Shown here: in pieces, positions 37,401-49,595 of the stretch
How the letters are laid out: every line of letters begins with the position of its first letter
Numbering within the stretch: position 1 is the stretch's first letter
NCBI GenBank assembly: GCA_037976565.1
Contig: CP137683.1
Span: 2,985,111 to 3,049,110, forward strand
Source of the DNA: Mesocentrotus franciscanus
Taxonomy: Eukaryota; Echinodermata; Echinoidea; Camarodonta; Strongylocentrotidae
Length of the DNA: 64,000 bases
Reading direction: 5' to 3'
The notes under the pieces: model-generated
What the model saw: only the letters and a program-made list of their open reading frames with translations
The model's database searches: none
What the model was told of the DNA's origin: nothing
Position numbers and translations under genes: made by a program

Positions 37401-38264
37401 ATACACACACTGCACACAATGAATACGATGTGGCTGATCGGCAAGTTTGACACTAGACTCACTATTTGAATTTTCAAAATATTCTTTCTAACAAAATAAC
37501 ATCGGTAAGTTGAAAAGATTGTATTTTACTGCTATTTAGGTGTCATCAATATAGTTACTAAAGTACCGATTTTTAGTGAACTCTGTTGAGTTTTGTTCAG
37601 TGGTGTTTGAAATGTTGAGAATCAATAGACCTAGACTACTTACATTTACAATTAGATCTAGATCTAGAACAGTTTTTAATATAGGTCTAGGCCTACAGCC
37701 AGGAAGGCAGGATAGTACTATTAGTAATGCAGAGCTCTACATGTACATGTATGATGTGCATACATGTAATGTGGGGATTCGTAATATGTATGTGTGGAAT
37801 AATTAGACAAGATCTAGAATCATCTACATTACATAGCATGTTGTAATTAAAAAGTCAAAACATGTACACTTTACATCATGTATCACACATGTATGCACTT
37901 TATACATTTCTCGTGCATGCAACAATTAATTGCAATCAACATAGGCCTAACACTAACAAATGTGCACTCACCAGAATACGATGTTCACACACACGAACAA
38001 CACGGCGCTCGGTTGCGTATTTTCCCACACCAAAAGGCTCTGAATATTCATCACAAGGCCTTCTATTGGGCTCAGAATGCTCCTAAGACGTTCCTCTCTT
38101 GCCCTTATGATAGCTTCTCTCTCTAATTCCTTCATTTTATCTTCAGGAAGGGCGCAACGAACCCCAGAAATCTCTGCTTCCAGCTCATCGCCGTCCATTT
38201 TTGCTACTTCAGTATTTAATGAAATGGGTTTGTTATGATGTGACGTCACAGAAGACTCGTCCAT
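21994..38264 (-). CDS. RETREG1-like: RETREG/FAM134-like ER-phagy receptor (two apparent frameshifts)
   Basis: Eight coding exons on the minus strand: 38264-37972, 30741-30635, 30039-30012, 29326-29200, 28376-28292, 27088-26954, 23192-22969 and 22687-21994. The first six join in frame. They encode the reticulon-homology domain: a conserved SLLVWEN...SAVL block, hairpin 1 (VNIVFWLAVTTNQRVVFIST), the family motif LRLLSVPELCDHVARAW, hairpin 2 (GFYIPGVLISYTILICLLLW) and the amphipathic stretch YLYHDLSGKIYTKLQPFLRQ. The last exon holds the LC3-interacting region AEFELLDSSELDNV, close to the FELLDQSEL of vertebrate RETREGs. The family curves ER membrane and delivers it to autophagy. The start is either the ATG at 38264, just after a possible acceptor, or the one at 38198, with better context (AAAATGG). 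From 38198 the product would be about 542 residues. Exons 7 and 8 each lack one base for continuity (near 23085 and 22475), so the gene may be frameshifted here or carry assembly errors. Assignment to RETREG1, 2 or 3 is not possible. Confidence 0.88.
23196..23548. other. RETREG intron 6, 3' part
   Basis: Non-coding sequence between exon 7 and the LINE tail. It includes GGAGCCACCCGTTTCCAGGA near 23344. No conserved frame seen. Confidence 0.5.
23549..25725 (-). mobile_element. 5'-truncated RTE-like LINE, reverse-transcriptase region, in RETREG intron 6
   Basis: The minus strand encodes broken pieces of a non-LTR retrotransposon polyprotein. The order is a linker region (25608-24973), RT motif A FIDYSKAFDKIHHEKL (24824-24567), RGVRQGCVMSPSLFN, motif C LRYADDTV (near 24350), and a C-terminal domain with LLYGAETWTINKAMENRI and GRPRINWEENV (24109-23561). 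The endonuclease is absent, so the copy is 5'-truncated. Frames are interrupted at several points, for example between 24109 and 24082 and around 24830-24970, so it is dead. The 3' end runs into (TAGA)n at 23553-23571, as microsatellite tails do in RTE-type LINEs. It lies in the same orientation as RETREG. Confidence 0.9.
25726..26953. other. RETREG intron 6, 5' part
   Basis: No conserved exon seen. A GTCCAGG-type repeat (CCCAGGGGGTAATGTCCAGG) lies at 25788-25900 and simple AT-rich sequence elsewhere. Confidence 0.4.
28398..28580 (+). repeat. (GA)n microsatellite in RETREG intron 5-4 boundary region
   Basis: A purine run of GA/GGA repeats starts about 20 bp upstream of the exon 5 acceptor. 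Seen from the gene's strand it is a long CT tract ending near that acceptor, so it may act as an extended polypyrimidine tract. Confidence 0.9.
28921..29128. mobile_element. CpG-rich MITE with TA target duplication in RETREG intron 4
   Basis: The left end GGGCGCTTTCGCAACGCGAC is mirrored at the right end by GTCGCGTTTGCGAAAGCGCC (complement GGCGCTTTCGCAAACGCGAC). TA occurs on both sides (28919-28920, 29129-29130). The 208-bp interior is unusually CpG-rich (TGCGCATGCGCG) for this AT-rich intron. TA duplication suggests a Tc1/mariner-type origin. No ORF. Confidence 0.85.
31963..32173. mobile_element. Inverted-repeat element (MITE) with ~80-bp arms
   Basis: ACAAAGGAGGTTTACAT...CCCATGGTTTAAACCCTCAT on the left is mirrored by ATGAGGGTTTAAACCATGGG...GTAAACCTCCTTTGGG on the right. 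CATTTACATAAC pairs with GTTATGTAAATG. The small centre contains GCGCGCCTCTAATATTGGAC. Non-coding. Confidence 0.8.
32769..32914. mobile_element. Right-half copy of TTAA element family A
   Basis: About 145 bp match 6295-6435 closely, with shared GATGATTCCAGAACCTTGCA and GATCAACCTTTTCTGATCGA. It ends CTTTATCT at 32914, directly before TTAA. The left half is missing. It abuts the family B element starting at 32919, the two sharing one TTAA. Confidence 0.8.
32919..33683. mobile_element. TTAA-bounded inverted-repeat element, family B
   Basis: TTAA at 32915-32918 and 33684-33687 brackets 765 bp. The left end AGCCCAAGTCCACTCCAAAA matches the complement of the right end, AGGGCAAGTCCACTCCAAAA. The arms pair over roughly 200 bp, including CAATCAAAAAAGTTTGAGCA and ATAAGAAAGTTATGAATTTT with their mirror copies. 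The interior is AT-rich and non-coding. Confidence 0.88.
34727..34920. mobile_element. Short element with CAGTCAAACCTG ends and internal repeats
   Basis: TACAGTCAAACCTG at the start is mirrored by CAGGTTTGACTGTA at the end. The interior repeats GTGGTCTTTGTAGACAGG four to five times and has two AAGGGAAACA blocks. The clean opposite-orientation copy is at 39746-39939; decayed copies lie at 2505-2870 and 4390-4565. Confidence 0.85.
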
Positions 38265-38299
38265 TAATTTTCTGAAAATAACATAAGCCCGCAACTTTT

Positions 38300-39745
38300 A
38301 AACATTCCAAAACAGGTTTAGCCTTAGGGCCTTTAGGGCCTGACATTATAGTTCATGAAAGAATCCCAGCCTTAAAACACCATTCACCAAAGTTTCTGGT
38401 TTTACAATACCAGAACACTTTTAATATTTCCTTCCCTCGCTCTCCGCCTTCTTCCCTCTGCTGAACGTTGGAACAAACTACTATACCTTTACCGGCATGT
38501 CCGAAAAACTGTCAGACTGTCAACCAATTTATTAAAAATTGCTTTTGATGATTAACTTAATACTCTGTTCACATTGATGTATATTTCATATGTATAGTAA
38601 TTTTAAGGTTTATTTGTAATTTTTTGTTTAATATATAATTGTTTTTCATTGTATTTTGTTTGTTATAGCGCTGAGAGACATCTTAAGAAAGCGCTTAAAT
38701 TAAATAAGGACCGTTTTATCATTATTATTATTATTCTCTTTTTAAACTCTTTAATTATCTTCCCCTTCTTCATCTCTCTCCATTTTATTCTCGTACTTCC
38801 GATCTTCTCCCTTTTCGACTCCTTCCTCTAATATTTATCCTTGTTTCTCCCTCTTTTTCTTTTTCTTCTTCCCCTTCTTCTTTTTCCTCTTCTTCTTGTT
38901 CTTGTTTTTCTTCTTCTTCCTTTTCTTCTCTTTCTTCTATTTCCCCCCTTTTTACTCCTATTCTTCTTCTTCAGTTCTCCTTCTCCTTAAATCATCATCT
39001 TCTTCTTCAGTTCTCCTTCTCCATTATCATCATCATCTTCTTCTTCTCTATACTTTTTCATCTCATTGTTGTTCTTCTTTCCCTACTATAATTTGCTCAA
39101 CGATCTTCTTCCAATCTTCTGCATACTTTATGTATTCTTGCTTGGGTTCAATTTCAGGTTTAAGGCCTCACAGCATCGGTTGGCTTATTTTATTCCAACA
39201 AAGTTCTTACATTTTTTTGATAATATTGTTGTTGTTTTTTTTTCGATGGATATTTAAAACACAGCAAGGAACTATTCCCCAATGAAGGATAATGATCAAA
39301 GGCTGCCATTTTACAGAAGATGAAACAATATTTTTATTTTTGAATGTTTTCTTTTTCTTATTGTGTGTATGTGTGTAATTGCTCTCTAACCTCTGTATGT
39401 CTCTTTCTCAATCCCCTTCTCTCTCTCTCTCTCTCTCTCTGCACATAATTAGGAGAATGATATTACAAAAGATAAAATATATACATTCATCCATTTAATT
39501 GAAAAGATTTATTGAAAAGCAAATTCAAAGAAAAAGTCATTGAGAAAGTACTGATAAACAGTTCACCTCTATACACCTGAAGTATGAAAAAATAAAATAC
39601 AAACATATTCATCTTAAGAATTAGAAAAAGGCTCATTCCCCACAGAATACATATATTAGATCTCCTCCTCACCATGCAGAATAGAATATATCATCTGTTA
39701 AGATCCACAAGGGCATTTACTCATATGCTTCTACACAGAGTGTAA
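38300..39745. other. Upstream flank of RETREG, no gene seen
   Basis: This is probably the RETREG promoter and 5'UTR region followed by spacer. A possible 5'UTR acceptor (TTATTTTCAG) ends at 38273. A CTT/CCT-rich pyrimidine block fills 38750-39060, and (CT)n lies at 39418-39440. No conserved exon. Confidence 0.45.
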
Positions 39746-39939
39746 TACAGTCAAACCTGCTTTAGTGACCACCTGTCTACAAAGACCACCTGTCTACAAA
39801 GACCACATTTTTTGTTTCCCTTGAAAATGGTTTCTCATTGAAACATGTACTTAAGGAACCTGTCTACAAAGACCACCTGTCTACAAAGACCACTTTTTGT
39901 GTTTCCCTTGGGTGGTCGCTATAGACAGGTTTGACTGTA
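39746..39939. mobile_element. Second clean copy of the CAGTCAAACCTG element
   Basis: The same length (194 bp) and ends as the copy at 34727-34920, but with the interior in the opposite orientation: CTACAAAGACCACCTGT repeats, TTTGTTTCCCTTG and GGTGGTCGCTATAGACAG. Their high similarity suggests fairly recent activity. Confidence 0.85.
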
Positions 39940-40290
39940 ACACCCTTCTGGCTCTCACCACGTGATATTTTCTCTGCCAACACAAATAAACCATATACCT
40001 GAGAGATTTCCATCCAAACATTTTCCACCCCGTTGCTCACAAGTATACAACCAGGTGAGAATTACATATAGAAATGGGCCAATATTCATAAAAGTGTAAA
40101 ACATGATCGCGAAGACTCTCCAGAAATCAACCAAAGGTAATTTCAATGGCCTTGTCAATCACCTCTTGCAATGTCCGAACATTGTAATGACACATTATAT
40201 AATCCTGACTTGATTTATCGTGATAGCAATTAAACGTTAGTAAATTCAATGAGCGAATGACGTATTACCAATGCGATCATGATTTCTATC

Positions 40291-40474
40291 ATGCTTTTCA
40301 CACTTGTTTTTCTTAGCCCCCAACTTTCCTTAGTCCCATACTGAGCGCCTATCTAGGGATAAGAAAATTCATGTTCAGGGCCACCTAACCCCATACTTTA
40401 GGTGGGGCTAAGACCCCTTTTTAGCCCCACCTATAGTCCGGGGCTAAGCAAAATTTTACCAGTGTGAAAAGCAT
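40291..40474. mobile_element. MITE with ATGCTTTTCACACT ends
   Basis: ATGCTTTTCACACTTG at the left is mirrored by CCAGTGTGAAAAGCAT at the right. Inner arms pair CTTAGCCCC with GGGGCTAAG, repeated as TAGGTGGGGCTAAGAC and TTAGCCCCACCTATAG. A ~75-bp imperfect tandem duplication (AAGTTGCGATCGTG / AAGTTGCAATTGTG) follows at 40515-40660. Confidence 0.75.
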
Positions 40475-40679
40475 ATATGGGACATAGAAAACGCCCTTGA
40501 GTTTACTTTTTTTTTTAAAGTTGCGATCGTGTTATTTCTATTAAAAAAAATACAAAAGACTATTGAAATTGCCCTTCAGTTTATTTTTCAAAAAAAGTTG
40601 CAATTGTGTTGTTTCTCTAAAAGAAGATACAATAGAGTATTGAAATTGCCCTTAGGTTGATTTCCTGCAAGTCTTTGTG

Positions 40680-42970
40680 ATTATGTTTGACTTTAGTTGA
40701 GAGTTAAACCCGACTAAATGGGTAGGTCGAGAGACTCTTCTGATTTATGAAGCACCAACTGTTACCCTCCTTGCCCTGTAAAAATCATCATAATTCTGTA
40801 ACTAAATGAGTAAACAAAAGTTTTAGATCATAAAATCTAATTTTCATTTTCAGATTTTAAAAATGATGAATTTTATTAAAAAATAATTATGGAATACAAA
40901 ACTTGACAACTGGTGCTCCATAAATAAGTGGACTCTTAAGTGAAAACATATTTTTTTCAGTCTGCTTTTATGAATATGGGCGTAATACATTGGGTTCTAT
41001 GGGCCCAAGCTCACCATAGCAATAGCAATAAAAGCTGATGGCTGAGAGTTAGAAGGGCATTATCAGATACAAATTTGAATAAAGCAAACACCCTTCTAGG
41101 TCTCAGCTCTCAGCGGGTGATATTATACATTAGTGAATATACACTGCACGCAGGTTAAGTCACAGTAGGATAATGAACAAGACTTGTCGAGTTCATTGTC
41201 CGTCTCATTGTGACTTAACCAAGTGCAGTCCAAATCACTAATGCACGAGCTAAACACATGTATTATTTGTTTTATGAGATGGGTCTACAATATGCGTATA
41301 AAATCGAGAAATTGATGGTTGTTATCACCAAAATGCACTCCCCGTGCATATGGTAAAAATTAATGCCCGCACACGTGATCAATTTCAACGCTTCTCATTG
41401 GCTACATTCTTGAACCCATTTTATAATGTGTTCAAATAGTTTTGATTTTCATTTGACAGTCATATATTAGTATCTTCTCATAAGTTACAAACAGGCCACA
41501 TATACATGCATCAAAATAACATACTATATTAGATACAAAATTAGGAGAATCAATTCTCTGTGACTAAGGGCTCAGAGTTGTACAAATGTCGTCACCGACA
41601 AAGGCCACCTGAAACTATCGAAAGACTCATGATATCCTTGCCAAAATGCAAGAAAGTGAAATTACTTCCAAGTGCCATTCAAAGAACAGAACTATAAAAC
41701 TTTTACGATACAAACATGTAAATAATTTGCATTAATCTGCTTCAAAGCAGAGCTATTTCCATCTAAATACATGTACTATGCACAATTTGAGAAATCAAAA
41801 TATATAGCTCACTGACAACATTCAACTTGAATTACATTTTGAGGCAAATTTGATATTCAAATAGTAATTGCCTCTTAAAGGTATGTATAGGAAGAGGCTT
41901 AATTTCAGATTAAAATTGAATGAATGAAAACCAGCTATTAGCTTATATATAATTAATTACAATACTTTTAAACATGACTTTGACATATAAATTAAAGGCA
42001 ATAGTTATCATTATATTTCAATTGTTTGAATATTGTCACCACAATTAACACCTCCATATATTTCTACCCCAAGGTAAACAAATTTTCTAGCATTTTTTTC
42101 TACAAAATACACAGAATTACATTGAAAATTATTAAAAAATGACTCAAGTTGGTTTTTTCTACAGATATCAAAATTGCATTGAGTTGCGTAGAATTTGCAA
42201 AACTGTTTTTTTTCTCCCATATCTCTCACCATTAAAAAGGTACATGTATGATGACCTGTTGTACATTAAAGCAATGCATATCGTGGCCTCAAAATGCACT
42301 CATTTATTAAGGGGGGGGGGGTTAACTACAAGGATGTCAAAAAGCATAAACTAAAAAAATACAAACCAAACTGACATAATAAATTCTATGAAATAATAAT
42401 AACATAATGCACACAGTTAATAGCCCCACCTAAACAATTGAGAGTTAAGACAAACAGAATTAACTGTAATAAACCATATAAAGTATAACAAATTATATAC
42501 ACATCAGAGAACAAATGTTACCAAAAAATATGAAGGAAATACTCCAATTTAAACATGAATCAATATATGTTTGGAATACTAAACATGATTTCGATTCACT
42601 TTCAGAAGTCTTCCTCTTACCTTTAGAAGGATATATTCAATTGCTTTGATTAATATTAGATTCAGTATGAATCAAATTACAAAATTCATTATTCAGCAAA
42701 ATATTAAATATAAAGATTCAGCAAAAGATATAGTCATGAGCCTCATACATTTCAGCTTTACCAAAATAGAGCTATATTTGCAAAAGTTGATAACTACAAG
42801 CATAATTATATTTCCAAAAATATTAATTTGCACATACTTCAAAGTAACCAGCAGACACGTTCGGCCTAGCTGACCCAAAATTTGTTTCAGATCCTGTATA
42901 CTTGTTGCCTTGTTTTTATTGCCTCTACTGCTAGATAATGCAACATGTAATCTTATACATGTGTGTTCCA
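40680..42970. other. Intergenic, no gene seen
   Basis: AT-rich spacer. A hairpin (GGTTAAGTCACA...TGTGACTTAACC) lies at 41151-41224 and a G run at 42311-42320. No conserved coding frame. Confidence 0.45.
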
Positions 42971-42974
42971 TTAA

Positions 42975-43513
42975 AAGGAAAGTCCATCCTGATATTTAGT
43001 TGGTTTTAACAAAAGCAGAAAATGAGAGAAACAGATGAGTAAAAGTAAAAGAAAAATCTGAGAAAAAAGAAGAAAGTTGAAGCTGCATTCAATCAACCAC
43101 AAATTGGCAATGTTGTGACGTATCTTGCTAGGTCCTCTTCCATTTATTCGGTAGAGCAAATTTCATAAATTTCCACATATATATATATATATATATATAT
43201 ATTTGTCACACAGGGTTTGTATAGAAACATATGTGTGATTATTATATCTAGGGGCATGTATGATCAAATATTTTCTTCACAGAATAGAGAGATGTAAGAT
43301 TTTATTTTCTATTTTTAGCACAGAGGACATTGGAGAGGACTTTGTAAGACTCCCCAGAGTTACCACATTGTGTTAGATCGATTAAAAATTCTAAAAATTA
43401 ATAACTTCCTTACTTTTTATCAGATTTTGCTCCAACTTTCACTATTTCACCATTTCTTTAATTTTTCCGCTACCAACTTGGAAACCACCTAGAGATCTGG
43501 GTGGACTTCCCCA
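42975..43513. mobile_element. TTAA-bounded element, diverged family B relative
   Basis: TTAA at 42971-42974 and 43514-43517 encloses 539 bp. The left end is AAGGAAAGTCCATCCTG and the complement of the right end is TGGGGAAGTCCACCC, related to the AAGTCCACTCC ends of family B. The interior has an (AT)n run near 43178-43202 and is non-coding. Confidence 0.75.
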
Positions 43514-43519
43514 TTAAGT

Positions 43520-46500
43520 AGATTTTCTTTTTTAAAGTCACACGAGTCCATTGCCTACACCTATGAGTACCTTTCAGTTCGGTATTGAAAATACACTACA
43601 TGTACATGTATAACAAATTATGAGGCAGTGTTTTTGGTCCTCACATGTCTTTACAAAAAGAGTGCTTTGAAATAAACCTGTCTGTACCACATTGCTGGGT
43701 TTATCAATTCTGTCTCCTTTCTTAAACTTTAAAGACAAAAGAGAAATGAAGTAAATTCAACTAATTAAAAATTCATGAATTAAATCACTGTTAATATTAT
43801 TAATCATCCTTACTACCTTTACCTTGTAACTAGTATAACAAGGACAATATCCTACATCATATGGATCATTCAAAAAAAGACTAAAATAGGTGTGAGCTAG
43901 CACAAACCTGAGGTGTAATGTAAATTGCCATGCAATATGAAGCATTAATTAAGTTGAGATGTATTTTGTTGTGTGCACAGCACAAGACAAACGAATGATT
44001 TTAACGTACAACAGAGCTTCAAAAAAGATTAAAGAGCTGTCGTTTTATTGAGTTTCGCAACAATATAGAGATCTTGACTTTTCAAGATTCATCATTGTCT
44101 TATTGGCATCTAATTTTCTATTCTTCAAGACTTCATCCATTTCTCTTTGTTTCCTTGACTTTTCTTCTGCTTTTACTCAAAGTAAGATCTACAGTATATC
44201 AATAGAAGGATGGTCCTTCCAAAATTGGCAACACTTAGATTATTCTTACAGAGAATTTTCTTTCAACCACAATAATGCACCTCAGAATCTACATGTATAT
44301 GTAAGTAGATATTGCAAAAGTAGCAAAATTGTTGCCAATTTGGAAAAGAAATGATTTTGTAAGTACTGAAACTCAATTGATAATATATCTGACAGATATT
44401 TTGTTTGCCAGGTGAAGTTATGCATCAGAATTAGTGTGAATTTTGCTCTTTTTGCTCATGGATGTTTTTCACATTGTACATGGTGCACTACAGATATATA
44501 CTGTGTCTTGAAATATTGCATATGGTCAAACAAAAAATAGAAAACAAACAAACACAAAGGGGGGGGGGAAGAGTTTTTAGGCCATATAACAACGTCTACG
44601 TGTACTAGGTGCAATTTCACTCTATACCAAAATATTTCTTCTTCCAAATTATGGCACATGATTTGTCATTCAAGGCAATGGGGACATTTGGTCTCCAACA
44701 TTTAAATGCTGACACAAACATCAAGAGAAAAATATTGCTCAGTAATCAGTTCTGTACAAGTCCATGTACATTATTTGATTCCCTTTAAATGGGATACCAT
44801 GCTTTACGTCATTTTGTTCACACACAGAAACACTCATTTCTAAATTCAAACTATTCTTCGTTTACATGTATAAAGTGTATATTTATAATTCATGATTTGC
44901 AAGATAACACTATTTACTAAAAATGTATAATCACACATTATGATTTACATGATCTCTTCTACATGTATATAGCATTTTAAATAAACATCTGAGGCTTTGC
45001 AAAGAACTCCTTCCCCACTTGGACCGACCCATGGAACAAGCATGAGATTGCTACAGTCCACTCTGGGCACAAGTACAGTACAGTGTACACATGTAAGCAT
45101 TGTATACTCTAAAAAGTTTGGTGGTCAGGGCGTTTGACCCATAGCAAATATCAAAGAGTTAACAAAATTTAACTTAAGTAGAGAATGAAATACCCTCCTG
45201 GGCCAATACTCATAGAACCTTACTAAGCCTAGTTGTCAACTAAATATCTACTATAGCCTATGTCATTAGCTACATGTAGCTTAGTAAGTTTTATGAATAT
45301 GTGCCCTGCTCTGTACTCCATTGCATCTGCATAAAAAAATACATGTCTATTTCTAACTTACAGACAAATTTACACAAATCAAATATTATCACATATATAT
45401 ATATATATATAATAATAAAGAGTTTGGCCAACCCTGGGCGTAAAAACGATAGAGTATATGCGATGTTGTGACCAACTGAATAATGGCCCTACTATCCTCA
45501 CCTATATACTGCCCTCTTTTGACAAAATAATGAACATTTGTGAAAAGAATACCAGTAATCAAAATTCTGATAATGGACAAAACAAAACAAAAAAGCAGAC
45601 ATTTAGTGCCTGAGGATTGGCAGTATTTTATTTCCAAGGCCTGTGCTTTCTTCCACTTGTAGCTTAAAGGCAAACACTGTACCAATCATGTGGAGATACA
45701 ACAGTTTGTTTCTTATGATAAAAGTTATGAAATTATTGCAATTTGTGCTTACTCCTTCATGTCACACACAGAAAGGCAGCATATTCATGAATCTAGCGAG
45801 GCCAGTGCAACGTCATAATAACCTCCTAAACTTCCACTCTACAATATACCTTGGAGCGCCAGGTTACATGGATGCCACATAGACACACCCAACTCCTACA
45901 GGATAGCTACATGACAACCCAGTTCCACCCAAAACCACAAAATGGCCCTACATGTAAATACTGGTAGCTCTTATGACTAGGCTTTGTGTCAGGGTTCAAT
46001 TTTTGTTAAATAATTTTGTTTTAAGGGGGTCCGGATTGACCCATTTTAAGTTTAAAGCTGTACGTATGAGCGTAATGTTAAAATGTTGAAATTTGGGGGA
46101 CCAAACTTAGATTCTAGATGGCCATATCCCCCTGGTGCCTGTATATTGACGATCACTGCTTTATGACATAATCATATGTGCATTGTTCACTCAGTTTGAG
46201 TATCTTACTGTAAATTAAAATTCAGCCAGGTTTCCAAATTAGACAATACAAGGTTATTTCTATGAATTTCAAATGAACAAATAGGTTGGGCACCTTAAAA
46301 CAATATGAAGTGAAGTTGTATAATTTGAAAGTGTGCCCTAATGACAAGCTAGCAAAATAAAACATCATAGTTTACAAGCGTATTTCAGAAGTTTAATTCC
46401 ATAAGGGAAGTCAAGGTCCTTTGATAAAGAGATTATTTTTTATTAATTTGGGGCATTTTCGTGGCAAGACTTTTGTCAATAACAAAAAGTTTGTGTTGCA

Positions 46501-46745
46501 AATTGCTAGTTTCGCAGCATGAAACTTGTATTCCCCACAACAAAAAGAAAGCTCTATAAAATTGAATAAACCATATAAATACATTGTAGCTATTTTAAGA
46601 AAGGAAGAAAAATGTTCAGTAATAGTACTGACTACTGAGGCATATTAGTTATTCTCCACCAATGTACCAATGAAGACATCTACATGTATTACAAAAAAAA
46701 ACAATAAAGAGGGAGGCTACCATTTACATATCTGCAGGACATTGA
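43520..46745. other. Intergenic, no gene seen
   Basis: AT-rich spacer downstream of IP6K. A (TA)n run lies at 45394-45412 and a G run at 44560-44568. No conserved frame found. Confidence 0.45.
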
Positions 46746-46747
46746 TC

Positions 46748-47232
46748 ATAAATATACTGCACTGGTATAAAAATGAGAGTACTTTGATGGGTAAGGGAGA
46801 AAATCAGGACCTCACACCAAACTTAGGAAACAAATTTTTTAATGGAGTTGTATTAGTCATTTCAAAATTGAGCTTTTGACACAAGGTTTAATATTTATTA
46901 ACAAATTCATCGAACTTTTAAGGTTTTATCTTAAAACTTGAGGAGATGTTTTTTAAATTTTCAAACAGGTATACCCATTTGTAAAATGTCAATATCTAAG
47001 CACTGGTATTAAATGAGAGTACTTTGATAGGTAAGGGAGAAAATCAGGACCTCACACCAAACTTAGGAATTTTTGTTTAAAAAATGGAGTTGTATTACTC
47101 ATTTCAAAATTAAGCTCTTGACACAAGGTCTAATATTAAAAAAGAAAATAATAAAACTTTTAAGGTTTTAACTTAAAACTGGAGGAGATGTTTTTATCAT
47201 TTCAAAATAGGTATACTCATTTGTAAAATATA
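46748..47232. repeat. Tandem duplication of ~240 bp downstream of IP6K
   Basis: Both copies contain TGAGAGTACTTTGATGGGTA (or ...GATAGGTA), AAAATCAGGACCTCACACCA, TTTCAAAATTGAGCTTTTGA and AGGAGATGTTTTT. The first is at about 46755-46985 and the second at 47002-47225. They lie 440-920 bp beyond the IP6K stop, so they may be in its 3' UTR. Confidence 0.85.
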
Positions 47233-47668
47233 ATTAAAATGGAGATCAAATGCACTAGCTAACATGTTGGATAAGAGAGAGTGTGAGAGAAAATCTATTC
47301 AATTTCAATCAATGCTTTCCACAACATTCCTAGTACAAAAGAAAAGCCTGCATGTACTTTGAAATATCATTATCCCAGCCTTCAGCTTCGTATGGAATGC
47401 ATTTTGAATACAATTTGATATTTGGTAGTCATCGCCGAATAAAATAGGTAATCTACAGTCTAAAGCTTTGAATAACATGGCGAATGGCTCTTATGAATAT
47501 CTACTTCACAGCCCTCTTTATATATAAAGTGCAAAATCTATTTCAACACATAAATATAAATATATTTGCTTTCATTTCTCCCTCTAATACATACCGGTAT
47601 TAATATATTGATATAATATTAAGTGTGCACCTTCAAATAGTACAGGAAAGAGATGTATTGCATTTAAC

Positions 47669-49561
47669 CTACGTTTTAGCAGGATCTTCTCGTATTAATT
47701 CTATGAGGGTCTCCAAACCATACACAAAACCCTGATCTTCACCTTCGTAATTTATCCCATCCATTCCTGCTACTTCAACGGATGACGAATGCGCAAAATC
47801 GATGATCTTCACTAAGACGTTTCCATGATCGTCGTCGCCATCGTTGTCGTCATCATCATCATCATTGTCATCCTCAGGGGTCCTCTTTGCATTCTCCGTT
47901 CTGAGGTCGCGGGCCTCATCGTTGCAATCAAGCCTGAACTTACCACCTCCTGCATCTCCTGTGCTCAATGTCGATTCCCCATCCGATGTTGATTCCACGT
48001 CGTTACTCTGTGTCGTGGAATCGCCCCTCGTGGTCTTTTCCATGCCCTCATATATGATAAGAACAGAGCAGCCGAAAAAACGATACTGATCCATTCGTGA
48101 GATGAGATCCTTGAGTTGTGAGATGCGTCGGATGATGGAAGCTCGTATCCTCCTACTGTGCCGGTGCTTGTCATAGACGAATCTGCCGACCTCATAACGA
48201 AGGTCATCTTCGGTCAGTTTGTTTCCGTATTTCTTGTTGCAGCAGACATAGGTGCCTTTGTCAGCTTGGTATACCTATGAAATAAACATAATTTTCAAAA
48301 ATGGTTAATGAGGATTGGTAAAATGTAGAAATACTTTTATTCACTGGAGGTCTTTTGGTATTTGCTGAGATTTCTTTACAGTAATTATGTATTTTTTCTT
48401 GAGCTCTTCGCTCACCGCTCCAATTTGTTATTTCTTTCACTGAACTGGATTGTCATCATGAGGTAATATGGCAGTGCTATTATGCGGAACTAAATAGGTA
48501 TTTTAAGGCTAGTGCATGGTTTTATATGTAGTTATGGTTTCATGTCATCTTAAATTCAAGTAACATAAAAAAGATGCTCTCACAGAATTCTCTCATAGAA
48601 TTCTAAAAGCAAATCAACTGTTTGTTCAGAATAAATGATTTTCCAAACACCCCCCCCCTAAAAACAAAAACAAAATCTTCTTTTTAAGTTTTTTTAAATG
48701 TATATTTATTCATCTATTTTTCTCCTATTTATTATCATTACTTCATTTATTTATATTTATTGTTTTTCAGAGGTTTGGACACAAATAACAGCAGAAATGC
48801 GGAAAACCTTCACTGTTTCTTATATCTTGACATTTTTCTCATCTCCTCCCTGAATAGATCTGGCACAACCCGTGGAAGTACATATACCTGCATGCCCCCA
48901 AAGCGCACTCCTAGTTTTTTGGTCGTGCTCTCTAAGGCTCTTGCAATGTTCAACTGCTTCTTCTCCTCCGAAAGGTCATCGCCATAGCAACGGGTGCCTA
49001 TCTTCAGGTCAATGACAGACGGGCACTGGTAGTCCACTGTCACATTTTCCAATAGCATGTAGTCTGGGTTTGAAGAAAGAAAACCAGATATAATCGTACA
49101 TCTGTGTGCTTGTTACTTTCAAAAAATTACACACACACAACGTTGCTAGCCTTTTTTTTCTTCCGGATGATCCCGGGGGGTAAGGGGGTCGCCATGGCCC
49201 ACTAGTGCCCCTCCTGGCTACACCTACGGGAGTGTAGCGTTGTACCAATCAAGAAAGGTCAAGAAAAGGTCAAGAAAGGTCAAGAAAAGGTCAAGAAAGA
49301 GAGTGCTATGCACTCTTGAGAACCTTGACTGCTTCTGTTAAGTCTCACATACTATAACTCCTACATGTAATTCTACTACTGTTACTACCCTTACAGTAAA
49401 TTGACTTGCATTAAAAAGATCACTTGTACTACCAGCATTCTGAGCTCACAAAGACGTCGATAACCGACAATAATCCATCATCGGTTACTGACGCAAACTG
49501 ACCTATGTCAACACACCCACACAGCTTCATATGCATGCAGAAAAAAAATAGAAATGGATCT

Positions 49562-49595
<34 letters not shown>

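Larger units (their letters stand above)
30745..37971. other. RETREG intron 1 (7.2 kb)
   Basis: The intron runs between the first two coding exons. It holds an A-rich block (31680-31885), inverted-repeat elements at 31963, 32769/32919 and 34727, (GAAT)n-like sequence at 35450-35550, many ACATGTACATGTA words (for example 34138-34165, 36765-36776), and a TAGATCTAGATCTAG stretch near 37660. No conserved frame is seen. Confidence 0.5.

Noticed and set aside
38896..39285. 129-codon Phe/Ser-rich frame
   Set aside because: It is translation of a CTT/CCT pyrimidine tract.
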